Assembly: GCF_017873955.1 (NCBI RefSeq)
Contig: NZ_JAGGKS010000008.1
Span: forward strand, 124,001-188,000
DNA from: Sedimentibacter acidaminivorans
Lineage (GTDB): Bacteria > Bacillota > Clostridia > Tissierellales > Sedimentibacteraceae
DNA: 64,000 nucleotides
Direction: 5' to 3'
Shown here: one piece after another, positions 1 to 8,891 of the stretch
How positions within the stretch are numbered: the stretch's first letter is position 1
How the letters are laid out: every line of letters begins with the position of its first letter
Position numbers and translations under genes: made by a program
The notes under the pieces: model-generated
What the model was told of the DNA's origin: nothing
Databases searched by the model: none
Seen by the model: only the letters and a program-made list of their open reading frames with translations

Positions 1-33
1 TTCTTTTGGACTCATATTTGTTAAATCAAACAT
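1..33 (-). CDS. start of an unidentified gene, cut by the window edge
   Basis: Eleven codons (MFDLTNMSPKE) begin at position 33 behind a GGGGGT ribosome site five bases upstream, and run off the left edge. It follows pxpC closely on the same strand and is probably the next gene of the 5-oxoprolinase operon. Too little is visible to name it. Confidence 0.55.
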   Translation of the reverse strand, partial: MFDLTNMSPKE

Positions 34-58
34 CTTTTACCCCCTAAAATTTTTATAT

Positions 59-1099
59 TTAACTATTTATTTCTTCAACTTTAACATTATATGGATTTCC
101 ATTAACTTTCAAGAAAAAACTTCTAGTATTCAATACTTCTACATTTTTCGGTGTATTTATGTGTTTTTTTATATCCGTAATTTTGTCTTCTAATTTATTT
201 ATTAGTAGATGTGATTCTTCAAGTGTTGATTTTTTAAATACAATTTTATCGCCAGGTTTGGCTTGTGCAACCTTAGGCAAATCTACAGTAATAACATTAG
301 CTATTTTAGTATAACCACCTGTTGTTTGTCTATCTGCCATCATAATTATTGGAGTGCCTTTACTAGGAACTTGGATAGCTCCCATTGATATTCCATCTGA
401 AATAATATCTGCTCCATCCTTATGTTGAATTTTTTCTCCATCTAGTGTATATCCCATTCTATCACAGTTATTTGTAACTGTATATTCACTTTTAAAGAAA
501 GTTTCAAGGCCCTCTTTGGTAAAGCAGTCATCTTGTGGCCCTAAAACTACTCTTAATTCTACTGTATTACTATAGTCATAAAAACCCTTTTCAACTTTTC
601 TTCCTTCTAAATCACTTAAGGAAGAGCTGGACTTACATATTTGAATTAAATCACCTGGATTTAGAGATCTCCCTTCATATCCTCCTAATTTCGCTCTAAG
701 AAATGTAGACTTGCTACCCATTATTATTGGAACGTCTATTCCTCCAGCAAAGGCAATGTAACTTCTACAACCTCTCTTAAGCCCTTTAAAAGACAAACAA
801 TCACCTGAATTCACTAATATACTTTGATTCATATTTATAGGTTTATTATTTATTAATGGCTGTAAATCACCACCTGTTATGGCAATAACCTCTGAATTTA
901 AAAATTCGATCTTAGGACCCATTATTGTGACTTCTAATATTCCCTCATGTTCATCATTTCCTACTAAAATATTCGCTAATCTTGCTGAAAATTGATCCAT
1001 AGCTCCTGAAACTGATACTCCATATTGTTGAAATCCATATCTACCTAAATCTTGAACTGTAGTCATCAAGCCTGGATTGAGAATTCTAATTTGTCCCAT
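59..1099 (-). CDS. pxpC: 5-oxoprolinase subunit C
   Basis: This is the large carboxyltransferase-like (AHS2/KipA) subunit of the ATP-dependent 5-oxoprolinase PxpABC, a cytoplasmic enzyme that opens 5-oxoproline to glutamate. The opening motif TVQDLGRYGFQQYGVS is a family hallmark, and the 346-aa length is normal. I chose the ATG at 1099 because GGGGTG lies six bases upstream; a GTG at 1108 and an ATG at 1105 are too close to it. The start lies inside the end of pxpB, which suggests translational coupling. It belongs to the pxpA-carrier-pxpB-pxpC operon. Confidence 0.93.
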   Translation of the reverse strand: MGQIRILNPGLMTTVQDLGRYGFQQYGVSVSGAMDQFSARLANILVGNDEHEGILEVTIMGPKIEFLNSEVIAITGGDLQPLINNKPINMNQSILVNSGDCLSFKGLKRGCRSYIAFAGGIDVPIIMGSKSTFLRAKLGGYEGRSLNPGDLIQICKSSSSLSDLEGRKVEKGFYDYSNTVELRVVLGPQDDCFTKEGLETFFKSEYTVTNNCDRMGYTLDGEKIQHKDGADIISDGISMGAIQVPSKGTPIIMMADRQTTGGYTKIANVITVDLPKVAQAKPGDKIVFKKSTLEESHLLINKLEDKITDIKKHINTPKNVEVLNTRSFFLKVNGNPYNVKVEEINS

Positions 1100-1841
1100 T
1101 GTCATCACCCCAATCTTTTTTTGGATGTGTTATATATTTATAAGTTCCATTTTTTACTGATTCTATAATTTTTTTATATTCTTCTTCTCCTATACTCTTA
1201 AAAGAAATATAGTTTCCAGCCTTTAATAAAATTGGATTTTCTCGTTGTGGTTCGAATAGCAAAAGAGGAGTACGTCCTATTAATTGCCATCCACCAGGAC
1301 TATCTATAGGGTATATACCTGTTTGTTCACCAGCTATTCCTACTGACCCACCAGGTATCTTAGTTCTAGGTGCTTGTAATCTAGGGGTAGCTATTTTTTT
1401 ATTCATGCCACCTAAATAAGGAAATCCAGGAGTAAAGCCAAGCATATAAATTAAATACTCACTAGAAGTATGTATTTTTATTACCTCTTCTTTTGTTATC
1501 TTATTGTGTAATGCCACATTTTCTATATCCGGTCCGTAATCTCCACCATATATAGTTGGTATTTCAATTACCTCAGGTGCTGGTAATTTAATATTACTTA
1601 AATTTTTCTCTAATTTTATTAAAGTATCTACTAGCTTACTAAAACTTATAATATTTGGATCATAATGTATCATCAATGAACGATAAGTAGGAACTAGCTC
1701 AACTATACCTTTGATGTTTTGCATTTCAATTGCTACTGTTACGGCCCTTATCCTACTATTTATTTCATCAGTTATACTGTTTCCAAATTCCATATTTAAT
1801 GCCTTATCGCCAGAAACCAAATACTTCGTTTCCTCATACAT
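1086..1841 (-). CDS. pxpB: 5-oxoprolinase subunit B
   Basis: This is the AHS1/KipI-type subunit that pairs with PxpC in 5-oxoprolinase. Family signatures are visible in the second half: GFTPGFPYLGG, then PRTKIPGGSVGIAG and SPGGWQLIGRT. The frame is open upstream to 1889, but the ATG at 1841 (MYEETKYL) is the likely start because GGAGGA precedes it. It is 250 aa, close to the usual 220-250. It overlaps pxpC by 14 bases. Confidence 0.93.
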   Translation of the reverse strand: MYEETKYLVSGDKALNMEFGNSITDEINSRIRAVTVAIEMQNIKGIVELVPTYRSLMIHYDPNIISFSKLVDTLIKLEKNLSNIKLPAPEVIEIPTIYGGDYGPDIENVALHNKITKEEVIKIHTSSEYLIYMLGFTPGFPYLGGMNKKIATPRLQAPRTKIPGGSVGIAGEQTGIYPIDSPGGWQLIGRTPLLLFEPQRENPILLKAGNYISFKSIGEEEYKKIIESVKNGTYKYITHPKKDWGDDNGTN

Positions 1842-1918
1842 ATATATTCCTCCATTAAAAATTCGTAAAATGATTATAATAATAACCATTTTACGATATA
1901 ATATTTTGTTATTAACTG

Positions 1919-3127
1919 TTATTTACTAAATAATGCTGTAATGCTCTGTAATGATACAAAACCTGAATAAGCAGTAATTATCACTATAAGTATACCGAAT
2001 ACGATTAACCATGTTGGGTGTTTATAATCACCTACAATTTCTTTTTTTCTTGATGCTAATAAAATAGTACCCAATGTAACTGGTAATATTAATCCATTTA
2101 AAGAACCAGCTAAAATTAATAACTTAGCAGGTTTGCCTATAAATGCCATTATTAAAGTAGATAAAGCAATAAACCCTACAATAAAATGGTTTTCGTATTT
2201 ACCTATAGTTTTATTTAATGTTTTTAAGAATGAAACTGAAGTGTATGCCGCCCCAATAACAGAACTAATAGCTGCTGAAAACAGTACAACTCCAAAGAAT
2301 TTATAACCTACCTGACCTGCGGCATTTAAAAAAGCATCTGCTGCGGGATTGCTAGAATCCAGTTTTATACCTTTAGAAACTACTCCTAAAATAGCTAAGA
2401 AAAATAATACCCTCATTATTGATGCGACACTAATCCCCATTATTGCACTTTTATTAATTTGGTTTAAATTTTCTTTTCCTGTAATACCCGCATCAATCAA
2501 ACGATGCCCTCCAGAGAATGTAATGTAACCCCCTACTGTTCCACCTAGTAATGTTATTATTGGAAATACTAATTTACTTACACTATCAGGTGCAACTGTT
2601 TTAACTATAGCTTCTCCAACTGGTGGTGAGCTTACCACTGCTACATATCCTGCTAAAATTATCATTACTATTCCTAATATATAAGTTAATCTATCCATTA
2701 TATTCTTAGCATTTTTGGATAAGAATATAAATATACCTAATAATCCACCTAAAATTGTTCCAACTTTTATATCCATACCAAAAATAACATTTAATCCTAA
2801 TGCAGCTCCACCAACATTACCTATATTAAATGCAAGTCCACCTAGCGCCACCAAGAAAGCTACAAAATAACCTAATCCAGGCAAAACCTTATTAGCTATG
2901 TCTTGCCCTCTCATGCCAGACACACCTATTATTCTCCAGATATTTAATTGAACGCCAATAGTTAATATAATCGATACAATAATAGCGAATCCAAAATTTG
3001 CTTTATATGTCTCTGTGAAACTTGCACTTTGTGTTAAAAACCCTGGTCCAATTGCTGATGTTGCCATAAGAAAGGCTGCTCCTAAAAGAACACCAAGATT
3101 TGAATTTTTCTTTTTACTATTATCCAT
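1919..3127 (-). CDS. NRAMP-family carrier lacking the metal-binding motifs
   Basis: This 402-aa integral membrane protein has about eleven hydrophobic helices and NRAMP-like sequence through helices 1-10. In NRAMP metal transporters, helix 1 carries DPGN and helix 6 carries an MPH motif that ligate the metal. Here helix 1 reads IGPGFLTQ, and the helix-6 region reads GGYITFSGGHRLIDAG, so the D, N and M ligands are absent. It lies between pxpA and pxpB in one operon. I infer import of an organic substrate linked to 5-oxoproline metabolism rather than of a metal; the substrate is not proven. An AAAGGAG site supports the start. Confidence 0.82.
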   Translation of the reverse strand: MDNSKKKNSNLGVLLGAAFLMATSAIGPGFLTQSASFTETYKANFGFAIIVSIILTIGVQLNIWRIIGVSGMRGQDIANKVLPGLGYFVAFLVALGGLAFNIGNVGGAALGLNVIFGMDIKVGTILGGLLGIFIFLSKNAKNIMDRLTYILGIVMIILAGYVAVVSSPPVGEAIVKTVAPDSVSKLVFPIITLLGGTVGGYITFSGGHRLIDAGITGKENLNQINKSAIMGISVASIMRVLFFLAILGVVSKGIKLDSSNPAADAFLNAAGQVGYKFFGVVLFSAAISSVIGAAYTSVSFLKTLNKTIGKYENHFIVGFIALSTLIMAFIGKPAKLLILAGSLNGLILPVTLGTILLASRKKEIVGDYKHPTWLIVFGILIVIITAYSGFVSLQSITALFSK

Positions 3128-3143
3128 ATTTATTCTCCTTTAG

Positions 3144-3914
3144 CTATTTTATAAAACTTCCCATTGATACAACTTCTATTCCTTCTGCTACTAAAACACT
3201 TCTGATTTTTTCTACAAATACAACAGCTTGAGGATTATCTCCATGCACACAAATCGTATCTGCTTGTATATTTATATCTTCACCATTGATAGATTCTACT
3301 TTGCCTTCTTTTACCATTCTAAGAACTCTTGATATTGCCAATTCTGTATCATGTATTACTGCTCCTTCTTTTTTTCTAGAAACTAAAGAGCCATCTGAAT
3401 TATATGCTCTATCAGCAAATACTTCATTAGCTACCCTAAGCCCCACCTTTTTTCCAGCAAGGGTTAATTCACTATTTGCAAGACCAACTAATATTAAATT
3501 TTTATCAACTTCATACACTCCTTCAGCAATTGCAAAAGCTAATTCTGCATCTTTTGCAGCCATGTTGTATAGTGCGCCATGAGGCTTAACATGTTGCAAC
3601 TCAACACCTTTTCCCTTTGCAAATGCCCACAAAGCACCTATTTGATATTTAATATAGCTCTTTGCCTCATATGCTGTAACCTTCATCTCTCTTCTTCCAA
3701 AACCCATTAAATCAAGAAATCCAGGATGCGCACCAATAGCAACCTTTTCCCTAACTGCAATATCTACTGTTTTAGCCATGACAATAGGATCTCCTGCATG
3801 AAATCCACAGGCTATGTTTGCAGAAGAAATATGCTTTGCTACATCTGAATCTAACCCCAATTTGTAATCTCCAAAACTTTCCCCAATATCACTATTTAAA
3901 TCAACTTTAAACAT
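3144..3914 (-). CDS. pxpA: 5-oxoprolinase subunit A
   Basis: This is a LamB/YcsF-family protein, the PxpA component of 5-oxoprolinase. Hallmarks are [11 protein letters not shown] at the N-terminus, [20 protein letters not shown] and [10 protein letters not shown] near the end. The frame is open to 3953, but the ATG at 3914 has a GGAGGT site at 3919-3924. At 256 aa it has the standard length. It is first in its operon and lies about 24 bases downstream of the start site predicted from a -24/-12 promoter at 3948-3965. Confidence 0.95.
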   Translation of the reverse strand: MFKVDLNSDIGESFGDYKLGLDSDVAKHISSANIACGFHAGDPIVMAKTVDIAVREKVAIGAHPGFLDLMGFGRREMKVTAYEAKSYIKYQIGALWAFAKGKGVELQHVKPHGALYNMAAKDAELAFAIAEGVYEVDKNLILVGLANSELTLAGKKVGLRVANEVFADRAYNSDGSLVSRKKEGAVIHDTELAISRVLRMVKEGKVESINGEDINIQADTICVHGDNPQAVVFVEKIRSVLVAEGIEVVSMGSFIK

Positions 3915-3947
3915 TTTACACCTCCAAATATTATTCATCATTATAGT

Positions 3948-3965
3948 ATGCAATTACAATGCCAA
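3948..3965 (-). promoter_or_regulatory. sigma-54 (-24/-12) promoter of the pxp operon
   Basis: Read on the minus strand the element is TTGGCAT, four bases, then ATTGCAT. This gives the invariant GG-N10-GC spacing of sigma-54 promoters and a near match to TGGCAC-N5-TTGCA. The predicted start near 3938 leaves a 24-base leader before pxpA that contains its ribosome site. The adjacent gene encodes a sigma-54-dependent activator. Confidence 0.75.
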
Positions 3966-4040
3966 TCAACGCAGAATTGTAATTATGTGTAATTCAATAA
4001 AAACTATGAATTTAATTTATATATGTGTACAATCACACAG

Positions 4041-4085
4041 TAAATTGAGCGATATGCAACAAATAGTGCACAATCGCTCAATTTA
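4041..4085. promoter_or_regulatory. 13-bp inverted repeat, likely activator site or terminator
   Basis: TAAATTGAGCGAT at 4041-4053 is repeated exactly as its reverse complement at 4073-4085. It lies two bases beyond the stop of the sigma-54 activator gene and 100-150 bases upstream of the predicted pxp start site, a typical enhancer position. There is no clear T-run, which argues against a simple terminator. A second, shorter TGTG/CACA pair lies at 4024-4039. Confidence 0.6.
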
Positions 4086-4086
4086 A

Positions 4087-5475
4087 TTATAAAAAATATT
4101 TTTCTATTCTTCTTTTAAAAGCAAATCTGCTAATACCTAGCATTTCAGATGCTTTAGTATAATTATTACTGCATTTTTTTAAAGCTAACTTCAAATAATA
4201 AGTTTCCATTTCTTCAACTTCTTTTTCTAAAGAAAACCCTGGGTAAAATACTTCATTTTTACATTCATGATTTGTAAATTTCAAAATATTTTCATCTTCT
4301 CTTATATTCCTTTTAAATTCATATGGCAAGTCACCTATGTCTATATATTCCCCACCACTTAATATAACGATTCTTTCAACTACGTTCTTTAATTCTCTAA
4401 CATTGCCACTCCAATTATATGATAAAAGAGATTTTTCTGATTTTTTTGTAAAACCTTTTATATTTTTATTAAACCTTCTGTTATATTCCTGTAGGAAGTT
4501 GTTTGCTAAAATAAGAATATCTCTTCCTCTCTCCCGAAGAGGTGGGATGTATATAGGAACTACATTTAACCGGTAATATAAATCTTCTCTAAATTCTTTA
4601 TTTTTAATTGCTTTTTCTAAATCTTTGTTAGTAGCTGCAATTACTCTTATATCAACCTCAATATCATCTAAGCCACCCACCCTTTTGAATTTTCTTTCTT
4701 CAAGAAACCTTAATAATTTGGGTTGTAATTCTAATGGCAATTCACCTATTTCATCCAAAAAAACAGTCCCTCCATCAGCAATTTCTAACAATCCTTTTTT
4801 CCTATTATTAGCTCCAGTAAAAGCATTTTTTTCAAAACCAAATAATTCACTCTCTATTAGTTGATGAGGAATAGAGCCACAATTAATATTTAGTATATTT
4901 GTATTTTTTCTTATACTATTGTTATGTATTGCCAATGCAACAAGTTCTTTTCCAGTACCAGTTTCACCTCTAATTAAAACTGTTACATTATCATTATTTG
5001 ATAATATTTTTATTTTGTTAAAAACATCTAACATAAGAGGATGTTCTCCAATTATATTTTCAACATACGATTGCTTTTCTTTTTCTAATATAAAAACTTT
5101 TTTTTGTAGTTCAATATTCTTAATGATTCTTTTTATTATAATATCTATTTCTTGTAAATCAAAAGGCTTATTTATATAATCAAATGCACCTATTTTAATT
5201 GCCTTTACTGCAGTTTGTATATCTCCATAAGCTGTCATAATTACTATTTCTATTTCATTGTCAATTTCTTTTATGTTTGGTAAAATATCCAGTCCATTTT
5301 CATTAGATAATCGCATATCCAAAAAAACTACTTGTGGTTTAAATTTTTTTACTTCTTCTATAGCTATTTTACCATCATGAGCAGTGCTAACTTTATATCC
5401 TAAATCTTTAAGCCCTTCACTCAAGGATAATCTAATAATCTCTTCATCGTCAATAATTAGAATTTTATTATTCAT
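4087..5475 (-). CDS. sigma-54-dependent response regulator (NtrC family)
   Basis: The protein has 462 aa in three parts: a receiver domain (about 1-120, phosphoacceptor in VVFLDMRLS), an AAA+ ATPase (about 140-370, Walker A GETGTGKE, Walker B GGTVFLDEIGEL), and a C-terminal Fis-type helix-turn-helix ending the chain (YTKASEMLGISRFAFKRRI). The sigma-54 contact loop, usually GAFTGA, reads NAFTGA. It overlaps the kinase gene by 8 bases, so the two form a pair. I infer that it activates the nearby -24/-12 promoter of pxpA. Confidence 0.93.
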   Translation of the reverse strand: MNNKILIIDDEEIIRLSLSEGLKDLGYKVSTAHDGKIAIEEVKKFKPQVVFLDMRLSNENGLDILPNIKEIDNEIEIVIMTAYGDIQTAVKAIKIGAFDYINKPFDLQEIDIIIKRIIKNIELQKKVFILEKEKQSYVENIIGEHPLMLDVFNKIKILSNNDNVTVLIRGETGTGKELVALAIHNNSIRKNTNILNINCGSIPHQLIESELFGFEKNAFTGANNRKKGLLEIADGGTVFLDEIGELPLELQPKLLRFLEERKFKRVGGLDDIEVDIRVIAATNKDLEKAIKNKEFREDLYYRLNVVPIYIPPLRERGRDILILANNFLQEYNRRFNKNIKGFTKKSEKSLLSYNWSGNVRELKNVVERIVILSGGEYIDIGDLPYEFKRNIREDENILKFTNHECKNEVFYPGFSLEKEVEEMETYYLKLALKKCSNNYTKASEMLGISRFAFKRRIEKYFL

Positions 5476-7216
5476 TTAGTTTACCTCCCATAGTAGGAAA
5501 TCTCAGTTTTACATTCGTTCCTTCATCTACAACACTCTGTATATTAATTTCTCCTTGATTACCTTTTACTAGTTCATATACTACTGATAATCCAAGTCCT
5601 GCACCTTGAGGCCTTGTTGTAAAAAACGGATTAAATATTTTATTAAAATCATGCGGTTGGATACCACATCCAGTATCTTGAAATTCAATTTCAACCATAT
5701 TAACACTTTCTTCTAGATAATTATTAAATACAATAGTTAACATACCTTTTCCATCCATTGCATTAATAGCATTTTTTATTATATTTAAGAAAATTTGTTC
5801 TAATTGAGCTTTATCTACAAAAGATATTGTATTATCACAATTTATATTTATATTTATCACTATATTTTTATCTAATGCCGTTTTATTAACTAATTCTAAG
5901 GCACTATCCAATACTAACACTAAATCTGTTCTCTCATATTTTGGAGATCTCGGTTTAGCAAAATCTAATAAACTTGAAATCAAATGATTTATTCTATCTA
6001 TTTCGTGAAGAACTCCATTAAATATCTTTTCATTGTTCTTGTCTTCTTCTTTGCATAATCTATTTTTTAAAACTTGAATTCCAGTCTTCATTCCTGCTAA
6101 AGGGTTTCTGATTTCATGTGCGATTCCTGCTGCTAACTGCCCAATAGATGTAAGCCTATCTAGTGTATCCATGTTGTTTTCTATTTTTTTTCTCTCGCTA
6201 ATATCATTAAAATTGCAAATGGCGCCTCTAGAGCCTTCTTTATCTTTTAATAAGGAAGTAGTGGTATCAAGATATATTTTACTTCCTTCTTGAATATCAT
6301 TGAACATTAACACATTGTTTATTTTTTTATTTGTTTCTAATGTTTCATAAATTTGTTTATGTAAATTCTCCTCAATATCTTTATCTAAATTTCTTTTAAT
6401 GCTAAAAAAACTTTCTGCAGCCTGATTTACAGATAATATATTTCCATATTGATCGGTAGTTATTATACCCGCTGGTACGTTTTTTAAAATATCTTCATTG
6501 AATTTGGTTACTTCAATTAATTCATTAGTATTATATTGCAATCTATCTAGCATATTATTGAAAGCTTTTGCCAATATACCTATTTCATCTTTACGTTTTA
6601 TATCAATTTTTTCTTGAAAACTACCCTGGTCCACTATTTTATCACAAAGTTCTGCTAACATTTTAATAGGTTTTGATATGTTATAAGATATAAGAATAGA
6701 TGCTTGCATTGAAAATATTAAAGATATAATTGCAATTAAAATTATATTTTTTTGACTATCTAGCACATTATAAAAAAATATATCCTTGTTTAAACGGTAT
6801 CCTATTACCCAATTCCAATCACTATATATTCTATATGTAAATATATAGTCTTTTGTAGTAATATATTTATTGCTATAATTTAATTCCTCATTCATTAAGC
6901 TTAATATCCAATCCTTATCTTTACCATAATTATTCAACAAAATTTTATGGTCACTATAAATAATTAAATTATCTTTACCTATATCTTTATAATATTCAAT
7001 AACAAAACTCTTTGCCTCATCCTCATTCTTTATATTGCTGCTTTCATTTTGAAATATAAGTATCATCTCTTTTAAATTATTTGATGCATTTTCTATTTCA
7101 TTTTCTAATAGCAAGTTATAACCATTCATATATGATACAACGCCAAGCATCAAAATAGATATTATTAATAAAATCATAAAAGGTATTAGAATTTTATTTT
7201 CAATGTCACTTCTCAC
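5468..7216 (-). CDS. membrane sensor histidine kinase
   Basis: The layout is typical of a 582-aa sensor kinase. A first membrane helix near residues 12-34 is followed by an extracytoplasmic sensor of about 120 aa, a second helix near 160-182, and HAMP. A PAS domain (about 245-355) precedes HisKA, with the phosphorylated His in AAGIAHEIRNP, and an HATPase domain with QIFLNIIKNAINAM, DTGCGI and GAGLGLSVV. I chose the GTG at 7216 because AAGGAAGG stands seven bases upstream, inside the end of the symporter gene; the ATG at 7258 would overlap it much more. Partner of the response regulator downstream. Confidence 0.92.
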   Translation of the reverse strand: MRSDIENKILIPFMILLIISILMLGVVSYMNGYNLLLENEIENASNNLKEMILIFQNESSNIKNEDEAKSFVIEYYKDIGKDNLIIYSDHKILLNNYGKDKDWILSLMNEELNYSNKYITTKDYIFTYRIYSDWNWVIGYRLNKDIFFYNVLDSQKNIILIAIISLIFSMQASILISYNISKPIKMLAELCDKIVDQGSFQEKIDIKRKDEIGILAKAFNNMLDRLQYNTNELIEVTKFNEDILKNVPAGIITTDQYGNILSVNQAAESFFSIKRNLDKDIEENLHKQIYETLETNKKINNVLMFNDIQEGSKIYLDTTTSLLKDKEGSRGAICNFNDISERKKIENNMDTLDRLTSIGQLAAGIAHEIRNPLAGMKTGIQVLKNRLCKEEDKNNEKIFNGVLHEIDRINHLISSLLDFAKPRSPKYERTDLVLVLDSALELVNKTALDKNIVINININCDNTISFVDKAQLEQIFLNIIKNAINAMDGKGMLTIVFNNYLEESVNMVEIEFQDTGCGIQPHDFNKIFNPFFTTRPQGAGLGLSVVYELVKGNQGEINIQSVVDEGTNVKLRFPTMGGKLNE

Positions 7217-8669
7217 TATTTTTCCTTCCTTTGCTAATTGTATATTTACTAACAGCATAAAATGTTATAGCAGATGCTATAACACTTGGGAATGCTGGAT
7301 GTATTGTAGAATACAAATTCTTAATCATAAACACAATTATAGTAACAAGTCCTACAATAAAAGATGAAATTGCTCCTTCTTTTGTTGACCCTTTCCAAAA
7401 TACTCCGCCATATAAGGGAATTAAAAAAGTAGCTGAGAAAAATCCCCATATATATCCACCAAACACTAATAAACTAACCGGTGGATATATAGCTAATATC
7501 AGAGATACTGTCCCTATTATAAAAATAAAAATTCTACTTAAATTTAATAATTTTTCTTCATTTACCGAAGGATTTATTAAATTTTTATACAAGTCGTATG
7601 TAAATCCACTTGCTGCTACAAGAAGTTGTGAATTTGCAGTTGAAATAGCAGCTGCTGTTATACTAATTAAAATTAAACTACTAAAGGGAGAATAAATTAT
7701 ATTATTTATCATATAGGGAAAAACTTCATCTTCATATCTAATTGATTGTATTGATGGTTCTAAAACTCTTCCGCCCAAACCTATTATCATAAGACCCACA
7801 TACATAAACGCTAGCAAAATTACAGAATAACAAACCATTTTTATAGCTGTTGTTGTATTTTTAGCAGATGATATACGAATTGCATATTGAGGATTAGCAG
7901 CCAAACCCAAGCCCCAACCAAAAAAAGAAGTTAATGTAATCATAGGTGGCATAAGTCCCTTTGCAAATGGGTCAAGCAGCCCGCCCTTCTCAGTTATATT
8001 TTGATAATAAGGGAATGGTCTAGTGTTAATTTCTGCTGCTTTCTCATGAATAATACTTATGCCTCCAACTTCACTTAATACGATTACTGCGGTTAAAACT
8101 ATTCCAACAACAGTTAAAATAATATTTAAACTATCTGTTTTAGCTACAGAAAACAGCCCTCCAAATGTTGTATATATTACAAATAGATACACTAAAGAAA
8201 TAGCGACCATATAATTAATATCTAATAATTCAGAAATTACAATTCCAAAACCTCTAATTTGTATAATAATATAAAAAGTATATGTAATTACAATAATAAT
8301 ACCTGTCATAGCTTGTAAACTTTTACTATTATACCTTAAATAGAAAAATTCAGGTACTGTTAATATATCATATTTTTTTAATCTGGATGCTAACAAAACT
8401 AGCATTGTAGCTCCTAAAAACCATGGCACAATAGAATAAAGTACAGTATTGTAACCAATTGCATACATTGAACCCGTAACACCTTGCATGGATGCCGCAC
8501 TAAACCAAGTTGCACTAAATGTAAAAACACTCGCATACAATCCCAATGAATTTCCTGCAACAAAAAAATCCCGTGAATTATTAGTTTTTTTAAATCCACT
8601 TTTACCAAAAAATAATAGAACAATAGTATAAACTGTAAAAAACAAAAGATATATAATACCTTTATTCAT
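7206..8669 (-). CDS. sodium:solute symporter (SSS family)
   Basis: This 487-aa protein has about thirteen hydrophobic helices and the SSS sequence pattern, including RDFFVAGNSLG near the N-terminus and SATWFSAASMQG in the second helix. Its start overlaps the stop of the 45-aa gene upstream and its stop overlaps the kinase start, so symporter, kinase and regulator are translated as one unit. The substrate cannot be read from sequence. An organic acid or amino-acid derivative such as 5-oxoproline is a context-based guess. Confidence 0.9.
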   Translation of the reverse strand: MNKGIIYLLFFTVYTIVLLFFGKSGFKKTNNSRDFFVAGNSLGLYASVFTFSATWFSAASMQGVTGSMYAIGYNTVLYSIVPWFLGATMLVLLASRLKKYDILTVPEFFYLRYNSKSLQAMTGIIIVITYTFYIIIQIRGFGIVISELLDINYMVAISLVYLFVIYTTFGGLFSVAKTDSLNIILTVVGIVLTAVIVLSEVGGISIIHEKAAEINTRPFPYYQNITEKGGLLDPFAKGLMPPMITLTSFFGWGLGLAANPQYAIRISSAKNTTTAIKMVCYSVILLAFMYVGLMIIGLGGRVLEPSIQSIRYEDEVFPYMINNIIYSPFSSLILISITAAAISTANSQLLVAASGFTYDLYKNLINPSVNEEKLLNLSRIFIFIIGTVSLILAIYPPVSLLVFGGYIWGFFSATFLIPLYGGVFWKGSTKEGAISSFIVGLVTIIVFMIKNLYSTIHPAFPSVIASAITFYAVSKYTISKGRKNSEK

Positions 8670-8799
8670 TGTTATGCCCCTTCCTTTTCATATTTTTAAT
8701 TATAATGATAGCTAGTATTAAAGGAGATAGGGCTGATGAAATAAATAAACCTCCAACAATTATCCACGTATTAATTGGTAATCCTAAAATTTCTGACAT
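8662..8799 (-). CDS. symporter small accessory protein
   Basis: This 45-aa protein (begins MSEILGLPINTWIIVGG, ends KGHNNE) has one membrane helix at about residues 12-34 and a basic cytoplasmic tail. AGGAG precedes the ATG, and its stop overlaps the ATG of the symporter (ATGAATAA). Tiny one-helix proteins encoded directly before SSS transporters are known as symporter accessory proteins. I infer it assists the symporter. Confidence 0.8.
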   Translation of the reverse strand: MSEILGLPINTWIIVGGLFISSALSPLILAIIIIKNMKRKGHNNE

Positions 8800-8854
8800 A
8801 TACTAACTCCTAACTATATACTTATATAATTTCAAACAGTAAATAATAATTTAC

Positions 8855-8878
8855 AAAAGGACTCACTAAGTGAGTCCT
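8855..8878 (-). terminator. terminator after the SLH protein gene
   Basis: A perfect 9-bp stem (AGGACTCAC / GTGAGTCCT) with a TTA loop is followed on the minus strand by TTTT. It lies 14 bases beyond the stop of the upstream gene and separates it from the symporter operon. Confidence 0.85.
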
Positions 8879-8891
8879 ATATATCATATTA

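Noticed and set aside
1711-1929. A 72-codon plus-strand frame opposite pxpB
   Set aside because: It is antisense to a well-supported gene, hydrophobic by base composition only, and has no ribosome site.
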